Shown in pieces: positions 9,960-20,441 of a stretch of 64,000 nt of DNA; within the stretch, counting starts at the first letter, position 1; every line of letters starts with the position of its first letter. Both the position numbers and the translations under genes were made by a program. The notes beneath the pieces are model-generated. The model ran no database searches. It was not told the DNA's origin and saw only the letters and a program-made list of their open reading frames with translations. Source of the stretch: Vanessa cardui (taxonomy: Eukaryota > Arthropoda > Insecta > Lepidoptera > Nymphalidae); contig NC_061140.1 in assembly GCF_905220365.1 (NCBI RefSeq), positions 12,030,501-12,094,500 of the forward strand, in the 5' to 3' direction.

Positions 9960-11710
9960 TTGTGAATTGAAACATAAGCCTTTTTCCTATTCTACTAAAA
10001 CGGCAGCGAATTTGCGGTTAGGTCGAAATTGTATCGGAATAGAAACAGAAAGGTATTTTAACTGTTATAAATTAGTCAAATTGGACCTGAAATATGTATT
10101 ATTATTCTGACGATTAGTTGAAATAGAATCGAGAACGTATTATATGGCCAATTATTTTTTTTATTTAAATCGTAAACACAGATAATTCAATTTTATTATA
10201 TTAATAAAGAAGAATAACTAACAATCTATTATACTCCCAGAAATTATATTTATTTATATTTAAATTAAAACAATTCTTTGATAAATAAATTAAGTCAAGA
10301 ATCACACTGTTTGTGTGTGTATATTTATTTATACTTATAAATGAGCACTTTATGACAACAGTGTGATGATTTTTAACATTACTCTTAAAATACTTGAATT
10401 CGATATTTAAAATAACTTCAAGTTGAATTAAAATTATTTCAATAACAGTTATATAATTATATTTTTCTTTGTACCTAGCCATAATATGTATACAATGAAG
10501 TAAAATGCCGATGCAACATTTTTATCTCAAGAGTTAAATTAAACATAATTATATTTATTGGTTGCTGTTAGTGTTACGAGTCGTATAAATAATAAGTAGA
10601 TTTTTTGCAGTAGCCATTAAGCTGAGGAACAAATTAATGGTAAAAAAAAAAAATAATATCACATCTTCCACTGGCTAACAGGCCTATCCGCTTGGAAGCA
10701 CGATGCGTGTGACAGTTGAAAGTTTGCCAAAACGTTAGCAAGAACAACTCGACGCCGCATTAGCGCAGCGTTGGATTCCATCGAGCAAATATTCCGAGTT
10801 CGCAACGCTCCTTTAGTTTTATGGATGCTCGGTACACAAATATTTAACTGTTTAAATTTGTTATCTATCCATTGTTTATGTAAGGCGATTTAAATAATTC
10901 TAAGCCAATTATGGTTGAATGTTTCGGTTTAATTTCATATTTGTTTTTTCAGGTATTATTTATGAATGAATATTCATTCCAACTTAATAGGTATACAATA
11001 AATATTTAAGAGATTAATAAATCATTTATAAAAAATACTTAAATGATAAATGATAATAACTGACATTTTTTTTTGGATTTTTTATTTAAATGTTGAGGAT
11101 CATTTTCCGTTTTTAATATTTGTTTTTTTCAACATATTATTTTGAACACTATGAACCTATAAACCTATTCCAATCACAGGAATGAAGACAAATATACTGT
11201 GACATTGAATTGACTTACAATATCAAGGTTCATCCTTGGAACGATAGTGCTGATAATATCATTGGTTGAGATCAAGATCTTTAATATAGTATTCGTTTTG
11301 GCTCAGTGGAAAAATGGCGGTTTTGTTGTTGGCGAGTTATAGCAACTTTCTAGGTAAATAAAAGTGCAAGTAATTAATTGGAATTTAGTATTCCATATAA
11401 GTAAACATATTAAATTAGTCAAGATTTTTTTTTTATATATCTGTAACAAATAGATGTAAGGATTTTATCTTCTCTACTTTATTTTAAGTACAATATTCTA
11501 CATATATTTAATGATGTCCAATCAAAGCCTGTTCAAATTTAACTTATATATTGTTAATACAAACAAATAGTCATATGTCATATAATACAATATTAAAACA
11601 AGCGTTTATAGTAGGTAAACTAATTCAGAATTATAAAGGATTTTGCCAAAAGTATCTATCAAAAATGTGAATTTAATATATTTCGTTAATTAAATTAATT
11701 ATTTACCTAA
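9960..11710. other. No gene recognised; one hairpin
   Basis: AT-rich. atcacactgt (10301-10310) and acagtgtgat (10359-10368) form a perfect 10-bp stem around a 48-nt loop. The 93-codon reverse-strand frame at 10201-10482 is K/N/I-rich and looks like chance. Confidence 0.4.
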
Positions 11711-11714
11711 TAAG

Positions 11715-11990
11715 TAAACTTGGTGCTAGGACTTTAGGCAAACTCTTCTAGGTTACCACCCACCCTTTACATATACTACTGTATTCTGGAAGAATGCCCT
11801 TCTTCTTGTTTCATTCACTCACTCACTCATGCCGGTTCACTCACATCAGTGTAATTAACAAAGGATAGACATAAGTTTCAGGTCTGTTTGGATGTAAGAT
11901 ATAGTTAAAATATATGTAATTGTGCCAATATTTATGAGCGTAGCTGACCATTTACCATCAGATGTTATTTGTTAGTTCCCTTGCTAATAT
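11715..11990 (-). repeat. Diverged copy of the ~285-bp family
   Basis: aggttaccacccaccctt, ttcactcacatcagtgtaat and gaccatttaccatcagatg keep the family's order in reverse orientation. Confidence 0.55.
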
Positions 11991-12040
11991 TATCATACGT
12001 ATATTTACTTAATAAATGAGCTAAAATGGCGTATTGGACA

Positions 12041-12145
12041 GACTCGAGATGACTCAGTAAATAAAACACGTGGATATTAACTGGAGTTCGCGTGTTGTCC
12101 AGATGGCAAGTAATGTGGAATTGTTTGTAATTTGTATTTATATAT
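12041..12145 (+). repeat. Degraded SINE head
   Basis: gagatgactcagtaaat, acgtggatattaactgg and gtccagatggcaag resemble the SINE's tRNA-like region with many substitutions. It sits just upstream of the next SINE in the same orientation. Confidence 0.4.
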
Positions 12146-12161
12146 TGTGCTAGAATGTTGT

Positions 12162-12368
12162 GAGAGCCGAGATTGTTCAGTGGTTAGAATGCGTACATCT
12201 TCACCGTTTGCAGGTTCAAACCACTGGAAGACGAATGTGAAGAAAAAAATCGTGACAGAACCTGCAACATTATGTGTCTAATTTCAACGAAATTATTTTC
12301 TATGCGCACCCGCCAACCCGCATTGGAGCAGCATGGTGGAATATGCTCTAAACTTTATGCTCGCAGTA
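12162..12368 (+). repeat. Diverged tRNA-derived SINE
   Basis: gagccgagattgttcagtgg, ccgtttgcaggttcaaacca and cgccaacccgcattggagca follow the SINE order. The tail is shortened. Confidence 0.7.
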
Positions 12369-12402
12369 AACTTGCTTTATTATGCTGTGGCTTCAAACGC
12401 CC

Positions 12403-12615
12403 ACAATTATAAAAACAAACTTATAAACCGTTGTATCCCCTTACATATATAGTTATTAAGATCTTAGAGTTCTTATCAGATGTCTACACTCTATAAGAAA
12501 CCTACCTACCAATTTTCAAGTTTGCAGATTTTGAGATTTCGTAATAAATACAATTATACAAAAAAACTTATAACCCCCGTTGTATCCCCTTACAGATATA
12601 GTTATTAAGATCTAA
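12403..12615 (+). repeat. Direct repeat, about 146-bp period
   Basis: The block containing cgttgtatccccttaca and tatagttattaagatct occurs at 12403-12466 and again at 12549-12615. The intervening DNA (accaattttcaagtttgcag) would be the rest of one unit, so about 1.45 units of a tandem repeat are present. Confidence 0.7.
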
Positions 12616-12640
12616 GATATGCTTCTTCAACGAGATAGCA

Positions 12641-13060
12641 AAATCAAAAATCAAAATAAACTTTATTCAAGTAGGCTTTTACAAGCACTTTTGAATCGTC
12701 ATTTTACAATTAAGTGAAGCTACCACCAGTTCGGAAAGTAAATTCTACCGAGAAGAACCGGCAAGAAACTCAGTAGTTACTCTTTTTCAACATTAAAAAA
12801 ATACAAAGTCAAGTAGTTAAATACGATTATTTAAATGAATATATCCAGCTTGGAAGTCAACAGGTATTAACTCCACGCTTTTTTATCATCTATAAAATCT
12901 TGTATCGAATGATATGCCTTTTTTACCAATGTATTTCTTATAAACGATTTGAATTTACGAAACGGCAAAGTTAAAAATGTCTGTGGAATTTTATTATAGA
13001 ATATATTTTCAACACAAATTGGGCAAGTCATAAAATATATACATATATATTCTTGCAAGT
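12641..13060 (-). pseudogene. LINE ORF C-terminus plus 3' UTR, minus strand
   Basis: On the minus strand 13058-12867 encodes a basic peptide with IPQTFLTLPFRKFKSFIRN and AYHSIQDFIDDKKAWS, typical in shape of the extreme C-terminus of Jockey/CR1-like LINE reverse transcriptase ORFs. It is followed by a 3' UTR (ttcttgccggttcttctcgg, then taaagtttattttgattttt). The 3' UTR alone recurs at 16261-16425, 15160-15310, 27240-27390 and elsewhere. The copy is 5'-truncated; the clade is inferred. Confidence 0.7.
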
Positions 13061-13389
13061 ATTATCTCGTGGTTCAGGCTCAAAAATATTATCAATTCAA
13101 CCAATACAGACACTAAAATAAGTTTACTTAAATCTGTTTAGACTGTAATAGAAATATATTATCAAATGTAACTAACATTTTCATTGAGCCAAAACACTGT
13201 AAGTTAACAACGGAATATGGACGAATATATTATATAAATTACAAAGATATATCCGTACTATGACATGTAAATTAATTTAAATTATTAGTGTATCGTTCCT
13301 TCCTTTATTTTAACCATAATTCCTATACAGGATATTTTATTGTAGCTACAACAATTAATCTAAGATCATTTTTTATTCGTCTTGAACAA

Positions 13390-13570
13390 GCACCCCTAGG
13401 CATACTATTCAATACAAGATTATATAGATGATAAAAAAGCCTGTAGCTAATACTGGTTGACGTACAGACAGGATATTACATACATATATAATTGTATTTA
13501 TCTGCCATGACTTTGTATAAGTGTTGAAAAAGTGTAACTACTGAGTTTCTTGCCGGTTCTTTCGTGTGTC
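13390..13570 (+). pseudogene. Second copy of the same LINE 3' end, plus strand
   Basis: 13405-13455 encodes AYYSIQDYIDDKKACS and a stop, clearly the homologue of the C-terminus at 12867-13058 on the other strand. tgttgaaaaagtgtaactac and ttcttgccggttctttc follow. The two tails face away from each other, with about 330 bp between them. Confidence 0.7.
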
Positions 13571-13880
13571 TTCAAAACGTTTTTTTTTCATTATTGATTA
13601 TATTATAGTAAAGTAAATTAAACATAATAAACCTATTTATAAATAGATACTTTGTTTGTATTAAAAATAATTTACCACTGTAATTGATATAATAAGCCAA
13701 TTAAAAAAACTAATGTAATACCTCTTTTGAGAATAAAATTGAGTTTTGATAGTCGCGAGGGAAAAATCTGCCATTGGTTAAAGATATAAAGCACTTTTCC
13801 TTGATTGTGAAATGCAAATTAAAGACAGATAAGTTCTTACAGATCATCGGAGATAGCTATCCGTAAATTTATATGGGTTA

Positions 13881-14154
13881 TTGGTTGTAGGGCTTTGTGC
13901 AAGCCCGTCTAGGTAGGTACCACCCACTCATCAGTTATTCTACCGCCAAATAACAGTACTGTGTTGTTGTCTTCCGGTGAGCCAGTGTAACTACAGGCAC
14001 AAGGAACATAACATCTCAATTTCCAAGGTTGGTGGCGCATTGACGATGCAAGGAATACTTAATATTTCTTACAGCGTCATTGTCTTTGGGTGATGGTGAC
14101 CACTTACCATCAGGTGGCCCATATGCACGTCCGCCAACCTATACCATAAAAAAA
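13881..14154 (-). mobile_element. ~285-bp interspersed element, near full length
   Basis: From ttggttgtagggctttgtgc to cgccaacctataccataaaa, with gtaggtaccacccactcatc and ccaaataacagtactg inside. Confidence 0.85.
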
Positions 14155-15155
14155 ATTTTAAAACGGCCGCAAATGTGATCCTTATTATAAACGTCAATAT
14201 CACTGATACTTTATGAAATTTAACGATCGTACTCAACATTCACTTTCGATTACTTACAGAACAGCTCGACAAATTCAATCGAATAAAATCGTACAATAGA
14301 CCACAGATAAAATAATCGATTTAATAAATACAAAACATCCGTCCGACAAAAAAGGTTATCTAATAAAAAAAAGGTCATAAAATAAGGGTGAATGCAACGG
14401 ACGAACAATAAACGTTTTATCTATGTACATTAGAGTGAATTGATCGATGGCGCGCAGGAAGCTCAGCAGACGTACTACGAAACAAAAAACGCTGGCTACC
14501 CGTGACGTGTCTGGGATTAAATACGGTTCCGTATGTTTTCATCTCAATTAATACGATTAAGATTTTATTATATGAACATCGAATTGCAATTGACACTTTA
14601 ATAAAAAGAAATACATTCAAAAAGAGCCTAAAATTAAACGAATAGTTTTAAAGAATTTCGATCTAAAGGTGCTAAAAAAGAAGTATATTTTTGATGGGGT
14701 TGAAAATATTAAATGAACTAATAAACATCGGGTCTATTGGAAAATTTAAGAGTATATGAGTCTAGGGATCTTTTAAACGAGCAGCGTAAAAGATCAGTTA
14801 GAGATATAGAAGAACAAGAAAGAATGTGCTTTTTGCATTTTTGACAGTGGCAATTTTTGTAACTTATACATACTAACGTTGAATTTTACGTGACACATCT
14901 TATTTTTTTATGTTTATTTTATTAATATATGTAGGCAGAATGGCAAAAGGGTCAGGTATTGATGTCAATCGCCAATGCGCCAATAACCCTATCCTACTAA
15001 TTGGGCTTGAAAGACATTCTTAACTCTTCTACACATTCGGATAAAACGATGCGTTTAGTGTACTGATAGATCTTGGCCAGCGACGTGATTTCATTTCCGT
15101 CACTACGTATTCACACGATTGAAAACATATCAATAACTAATGTACTCAAAATTTA
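14155..15155. other. No gene recognised
   Basis: AT-rich with short frames. A 67-codon reverse frame at 14417-14620 shows no motif. Confidence 0.35.
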
Positions 15156-15159
15156 AATA

Positions 15160-15315
15160 AAATCAAATCAATTTTATTCAGGTATACTTCACAATGAAAC
15201 TGTTTTGAATCGTCAATATTTAAATACTACCACCGTTTCGGAAAGCAGCTTCTAGCGAGAAGAAATGGTAAGAAACTTGCATAGTTACTCTTCTCTTTTA
15301 TCTTCTCTTCATTTA
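15160..15315 (-). repeat. LINE 3' UTR fragment
   Basis: aaatcaattttattcaggta, gaaactgttttgaatcgtca and accgtttcggaaagcagctt match the 3' UTR seen at 12641-12785, diverged. Confidence 0.6.
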
Positions 15316-15796
15316 AACAGATTTTCTAGAAATAAATAAACATTTAGAAACAAATTGGAACAATTTTTCGAATTATCACAACGAACGGAGTTATATTCAG
15401 TAACAGAATATTTAAATTATGATTAATGATACATGCATTACATATCCAGCGAGGATCTCTAAAAAGTGATTCTGACTTATTATCGTGACTGCGTAAATTG
15501 TTGCAAGTGATACGGCCTCGAGACGAACGAACAAACAGACAGCTCTTATTGGATAAGGGTGCTGACCCTGGCACGAGGTGTCATCACCCAGGCACCTACA
15601 TAAGGTGGTATTACTTTTAATACTTTCTAAGTTTATTGCTGTATATATAGTTGTATATACATAGGCCACTTAAATGGAAAACGATGTACTAAATATTGAA
15701 TTTAATCCAGCGTCATTGATTATCAGTTGCCTAACGGTTGCTTTTCTGTAATCTAATATTAAATATTAATAAGATAATAATAATGATAAAAATAAT

Positions 15797-16086
15797 AGCT
15801 TGTAAATTTCACACTGCTGGGCTAAGACCCTTTGAGAAGAAAATTAGGAGCAAATTCCATCACGCTGATCGAATTCTGGTTGGTGGATTGGTGAATACAC
15901 ATGTGACAGAATTTCGTTGAAATTAGAGACGTACAGGTTTCCCTCACGATGCATCCTTAACCGTTGAGCTCGTTGAGATGAATATTAAACACAAATTGAA
16001 AAAGCACATGAAAATTCATTGGTGCCTGGGTTTAAACCCGCAATTATTGGTTAAAACAAACGCGCTCACCATGGGGCCATCTCTGT
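15797..16086 (-). repeat. tRNA-derived SINE, diverged
   Basis: From agcttgtaaatttcacactg to ggggccatctctg, including tgcctgggtttaaacccgca. Internal gaps relative to intact copies. Confidence 0.7.
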
Positions 16087-16260
16087 TCCTTTTTGAAACG
16101 ATAAACATAATTATGATGTGAACGTAGAAGTAGCCCTTATTTTTGTGCACAATGAGCACGTATATTTATCAGGTCCTGTGTATTTAGCTACTTTTTCTAG
16201 AACTGGCAAAGTGACCAATACCAGCCAGGATTAATTCATCGTATCCTTATAGATGCGTGA

Positions 16261-16425
16261 TCAAAATCAAAATCAAAATCAAAATCAAAATAAACTTTAT
16301 TCAAGTAGGCTTTTATAAGCACTTTTGAATCGTCATTTTACAATTAAGTGAAGCTACCACCGGTTCGGAAAGTAGATTCTACCGAGAAGAACCGGCAAGA
16401 AACTCAGTAGTTACTCTTTTTTAAC
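16261..16425 (-). repeat. LINE 3' UTR with (TCAAAA)n tail
   Basis: Five tandem tcaaaa units at 16261-16290 lead into taaactttattcaagtaggc and ttctaccgagaagaaccggc. Read on the minus strand this is a LINE 3' UTR ending in a (TTTTGA)n tail. Very similar to 12645-12785. Confidence 0.8.
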
Positions 16426-17000
16426 ATTTAAAAAATATATATGATATGATAATATTCAAAAAAAGAATGAAATAAAAAAGTATTGTAAATATTGTTATGA
16501 CGTAAGACACAAATAACTCATCAAAATAAAATTGTTGCAATATCCTACCAGACGATGACCTCAATTGTGTGATGTAATAAATACGTGAAAAAGTAATTTC
16601 ATAAGAGAAACCGAAAACAGTATAATCCTTAAAAATCCTCAAGATAAATAATACGAGATGCGCGTGCGCATCAAAAGGAAGTGCAGTGTAAATTTGGAAC
16701 GTAACGCAAACACTGTCAAGGTTTCTACAAATGGCGGTGGATTGGAGATGTTTAAACCGTCGGAATTATTTATACACGAATATGCTGAATCACGATCCAA
16801 TTTTGTTGTACTTTTTCATTTGACACGGTTATTTTTATTGAAATAATTCTCTCTGTATTGTTGTTTAATAATAAGATTTGTTAATAAATTAGTGTTTATA
16901 TAAAAAAAAAAAAACTAGTACAACAATTATTTTGTGTGAATTTTGTTATTGTTACATTAACTCATATTCTTCAAGTACATAACATATCTATAATTATTTA
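16426..17000. other. No gene recognised
   Basis: Short frames at 16421-16642 (-) and 16658-16846 (+) show no motif. 16660-16780 is slightly GC-richer (gagatgcgcgtgcgcatc). Confidence 0.35.
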
Positions 17001-17004
17001 AGAG

Positions 17005-17200
17005 TATAAATTTGAAATTAACTCTGTCTGCCTGTCTGTCTTCTCTTTCTCTGTCTCACTCTTTCACGAATAAACCGCTGAACCGGATTTAATGAAATTT
17101 GGTATGAAGCAAACTTGAACAGAAAGGACATAGGCTACTTTTTTGCCTAATACACGAATACCAACACCATAAAACGGGATCAAAGCCGCGTGCGACTACT
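17005..17200 (+). repeat. Helitron-type fragment, second subfamily
   Basis: ctttcacgaataaaccgctg, aaccggatttaatgaaattt, ggacataggctacttttttg and ccgcgtgcgac match the internal part and 3' end of the element at 24101-24338. The terminal CTAG has decayed to ctac. Confidence 0.6.
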
Positions 17201-17274
17201 ATTATGTATATGATGATAAAGAAAAAGTGTTGCTGTGAGGAGTTTTAACCTTACATCAGTAATGCGACAGCAAC

Positions 17275-17398
17275 AATGAGTTTATAACCCTTTAAACCGG
17301 AACACAACAATACCAAGTGTTGTTAATTAATGGTAGAACAATGATGTGTACGTGGTACATATCTAGATGGGCACGAAACCCTATTATCAAGTATAATA
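17275..17398 (+). repeat. 3' remnant of the ~285-bp family
   Basis: aaccctttaaaccggaacac, a degraded ggcggtag block and aaccctattatcaag match the second half of the family. Confidence 0.6.
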
Positions 17399-17479
17399 AA
17401 ATATACGTCCCGTCTCAATTGTAATATTGGATTAATAATTGGAACTTATACCATCAGATAATATCCAAAAGTGGTCATA

Positions 17480-17600
17480 ATTTTTTTTCTTACCTGATGG
17501 GAAGTGATTACCACCGCCCACGGATATCTGCTACACCAGGGGACTGCAACAGCTTGCAGGTGCGTCGGCCTTTTAGGAAGAAGTACGCTCTTTTCTTGAA
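17480..17600 (+). repeat. Repeat with 'ccgcccatggacatctg' core
   Basis: ttacctgatgggaagtgatt, accaccgcccacggatatct and cggccttttaggaagaagta match 58545-58705 and 985-1120. Confidence 0.65.
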
Positions 17601-18175
17601 TTTTCTTCTTTTCTTTAATCCACTGTGATCCAATGATCTGACAGGTGTAACAGTTATAGTTTCGATAATTTATTATTGATTCCACAACCAATACAAGTCT
17701 TTTTAATTTGAGGGTATTCCCAATATTAGTAATACCTTGATACAGACAGATAATATATTCGCAATATCAGAAGTTTTTTTTTTAAAGACATAATTAATAT
17801 ATCACCAAAAACTAAATCTTAAGTCTTGTCGAGTCTCATAGGATATTGAAAAGTATCTCTTATAAAGATTGCTTGCAAAATAAATCGTGATCTTACGTTC
17901 TTTTCGAAGTATTTTCTTGTGCAATCCAACAAAAAAAAAAAAACGAAATCTTTATTCCTTTTGTAAAATGATTAATACTGTAGTTTATATTCTGAGGTTA
18001 ATCGCCTAATTTCTTATTGAGAGGAGATTACAATCTTCACGGATACTCACACGGATGCTGGAAAAAAATCTTCACTAATATAAAATATCAATATGACTAA
18101 ATATTTTATAACAAACTAGTTTCCAACCGCGGCATTGCCTGCTAATATTTTCCTTTTTTTATGCTTATCTTTTCC
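17601..18175. other. No gene recognised
   Basis: AT-rich non-coding DNA. ccaaccgcggcattgcctgc near 18122 may be a degraded Helitron-type end. Confidence 0.35.
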
Positions 18176-18179
18176 TATT

Positions 18180-18428
18180 TTTAATTAGGTTTGTGAGCGA
18201 GAATATTGGCCACATGATGGTCACCTCTGCCCATGAACATTGGCGCTGTTAGAAGTATTAATCATTCCTTGCATCGCCAATGCGCCACCAACCTTGGAAA
18301 CTAAGATGGTATGTCCCTTGCGCCTTAAAACCGGAATACAATAATACAAAGTACTGTTGTTTGGCGGTAGAATACTTGATGTGTGGGTGGGTGGTACCTG
18401 CCGAGTTGGGCTTGCACAAAGCCCTACT
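18180..18428 (+). repeat. Diverged ~285-bp element
   Basis: Starts within aggtttgtgagcgagaatat and runs to gggcttgcacaaagcccta. catcgccaatgcgccaccaa and ggcggtagaatacttg are well kept. Confidence 0.75.
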
Positions 18429-18429
18429 T

Positions 18430-18920
18430 TCTTACTTATCTTCTATTCTAGCACGATTCAGTAACAAACATCCATCCATTCAAACTTTTGCATTATTATA
18501 TTAGTAAAATAAAATAATATGAAAACCACATTGTTATTACAAAAGATTTTTTGCACTAATAGGAATTCAATTTATTAGGTTTTCGGATATGAAATGTTAC
18601 TAAAATATTTATTTATTTAATTAAAAGATAATTTTATTATAAGGTAATGTGCAGAGTTGTCTAAGCTAAAAAAACCATGCAAGTAATTCATAAATTAAGG
18701 TATGTACAATGTGGTGAAATAAAATCGAAACCTAAAGATCAACCGTATGAATGCTTTAAATTTATGACTAGCGGGTTCCCCGCGTTTATACAAAAGTTTT
18801 TTAGGAATTTCGAAACTTATGACAAACTTTTTTTTCATATACAAACGTAACGCTCTCTCACCGGCCAGTAACTTTTTTGCGTTCTCTAGTATAAACTATT
18901 TTTTTGTATTCATTATGAGC
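18430..18920. other. No gene recognised
   Basis: AT-rich. gactagcgggttccccgcgt near 18766 resembles a degraded CTAG end on the reverse strand. Confidence 0.3.
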
Positions 18921-18923
18921 ATT

Positions 18924-19043
18924 GTTGTGTTCCGGCTTAATGGGTGGAACGTAACATCTGTGTTCCCAAGGTTGGTGGCGCATTTGTCAAGGAATGTTTA
19001 TTGGTAATAATTACTTACCTCTGAGTGGCCTATTTGTTTGTCC
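18924..19043 (-). repeat. Fragment of the ~285-bp family
   Basis: ttgtgttccggcttaatggg, ttcccaaggttggtggcgca and gagtggcctatttgtttgtc match the central and terminal blocks. Confidence 0.6.
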
Positions 19044-19189
19044 AGAAGGCAATAAATAAAAATCTATTCAACGGTAACCAACTTGACCGGATATACAAGT
19101 ACGAACAAGCTTTACGTGTTTTCCGAGGCGCCGGCTTTAATACACTGGCAATTTCCAGATTCCATAGAATTTTCCAACTTCATCATCAT

Positions 19190-19430
19190 CATTACATAGT
19201 AATAGTATAAAACAAAGTCGCTTTCCTCTGTCCTTAGGATTAGATCTTAAAAATTACGCAACCAATTTTGATGCGGTTTCTTTTATAGATAGAGTGATTC
19301 GTGAGGAAGGTTTTATACATGGACAATATAGTAAAGAAACACTGATAATTTTAGATGTTTCTAATAAGATACCGTTACTAAACAAATTAGTAGTATATTG
19401 CACCCGCGCAAAACCGGGGCTGGTCGCTAG
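19190..19430 (+). mobile_element. Helitron-type element
   Basis: tataaaacaaagtcgctttc, caattttgatgcggtttctt, agaaacactgataattttag and gcacccgcgcaaaaccgggg lead to tggtcgCTAG. It lies about 130 bp upstream of the class II element's left end. Confidence 0.65.
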
Positions 19431-19562
19431 ATTAGTCGCGATATCTCAGAAAATTAAACATCTATACACATGAAATTTAGCAGGTAGGTTCCTTATAGGG
19501 CGTAGACAACTATTAAGACTTTTACAAACTTCTAACATTAAGGAAGTAAATATTGGGCTTGG

Positions 19563-19603
19563 ACATATCGCTGCTTCAATACAAAAGGGCCACAACTAAA
19601 AAA
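19563..19603 (+). repeat. Left terminal inverted repeat
   Basis: Reads acatatcgctgcttc, one base, atacaaaagggccacaa, one base, taaaaaa. It pairs with 23660-23700 at 39 of 41 positions. The two mismatches fall at single bases between the conserved blocks. It is probably the recognition end for the transposase encoded at 20442-22841. Confidence 0.9.
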
Positions 19604-19812
19604 ATATCAAAATACTTTTTATTAAAAAAAAGCAATGCTACTTGGCCATATTTTTATATTTAAAAAAACTACCATTGATTTCCCATTTTAAGATACAAAA
19701 ATAATAAAAGTCCCTTTTTGCATTTTCGTATCTGCGCGGAGTAAATATGAACAAAACCGCCATTTTGTCAGTTGCGACCCGACCTTCGTCGCAAGCGCAC
19801 GTTAGTTTTATG

Positions 19813-20116
19813 TTAAAGTGCCACATTTCAAAAAGGTTACCATTTTTGTAAGAGAGATTATAATCAAAAGTGCCATATTGTGAAATACGTCCGTTTAACA
19901 TTAAATATTCACGTAAGTATTAAACGTTATTTTAAATCAAAACTGCCACATTTCAAAAATGGCCGTTTTTCATTAAATAATTATTTAAGTTTAATATTAT
20001 TTCCAATTCAAAACAGTCATATAACGGAACATGGCCGTTTTGCTCACATTTTTTGTGACATTACTTTATTTATTTCAATTCAAACCAGTCATATTATGGA
20101 ATGCGGCCGTTTTGTT
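19813..20116 (+). repeat. Degenerate ~72-bp subterminal tandem array
   Basis: Five related units begin near 19815, 19865, 19938, 20009 and 20081, so the later spacings are 71-73 bp and the first is about 50 bp. The clearest unit reads caaaactgccacatttc followed by aaaaatggccgttttt. Later units keep the cagtcata and ggccgtttt blocks. The array lies between the left TIR and the transposase ORF. Iterated subterminal motifs often bind the transposase in class II elements; that role is inference here. The upstream stretch aaaaccgccattttgtca near 19754 may be a further remnant. Confidence 0.7.
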
Positions 20117-20441
20117 TATAATTGATATGAGTTAACTATATTAAAATTATTTTATTAACGAAAAGCCTATTCTTTTTTACACCAGTATTATTATTTTGAT
20201 TTACAGTGGATTCAAATTATATAAATTTAAGGTGGAACCGTTAGGGTAACCGCGAAATTCAAATTTTTTTTGCAATTTGCTGCATAAACAACGCTTTCAC
20301 CTTAAATTAAATGGTCGCCTTTCTGGCATTTCGTGTAATAGTAAACTATTTATGTTTCTCATTATAATATTAATACAATTGTTTTCTGTATACTTGCCTA
20401 ACTATTAGGGTTTTTTAAAAAAATATTAATATTGTTACAGA

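Noticed and set aside
19813..20116. CRISPR-like array
   Set aside because: Units are degenerate, spacers are not distinct from repeats, and the genome is an insect's; it is a transposon subterminal array.
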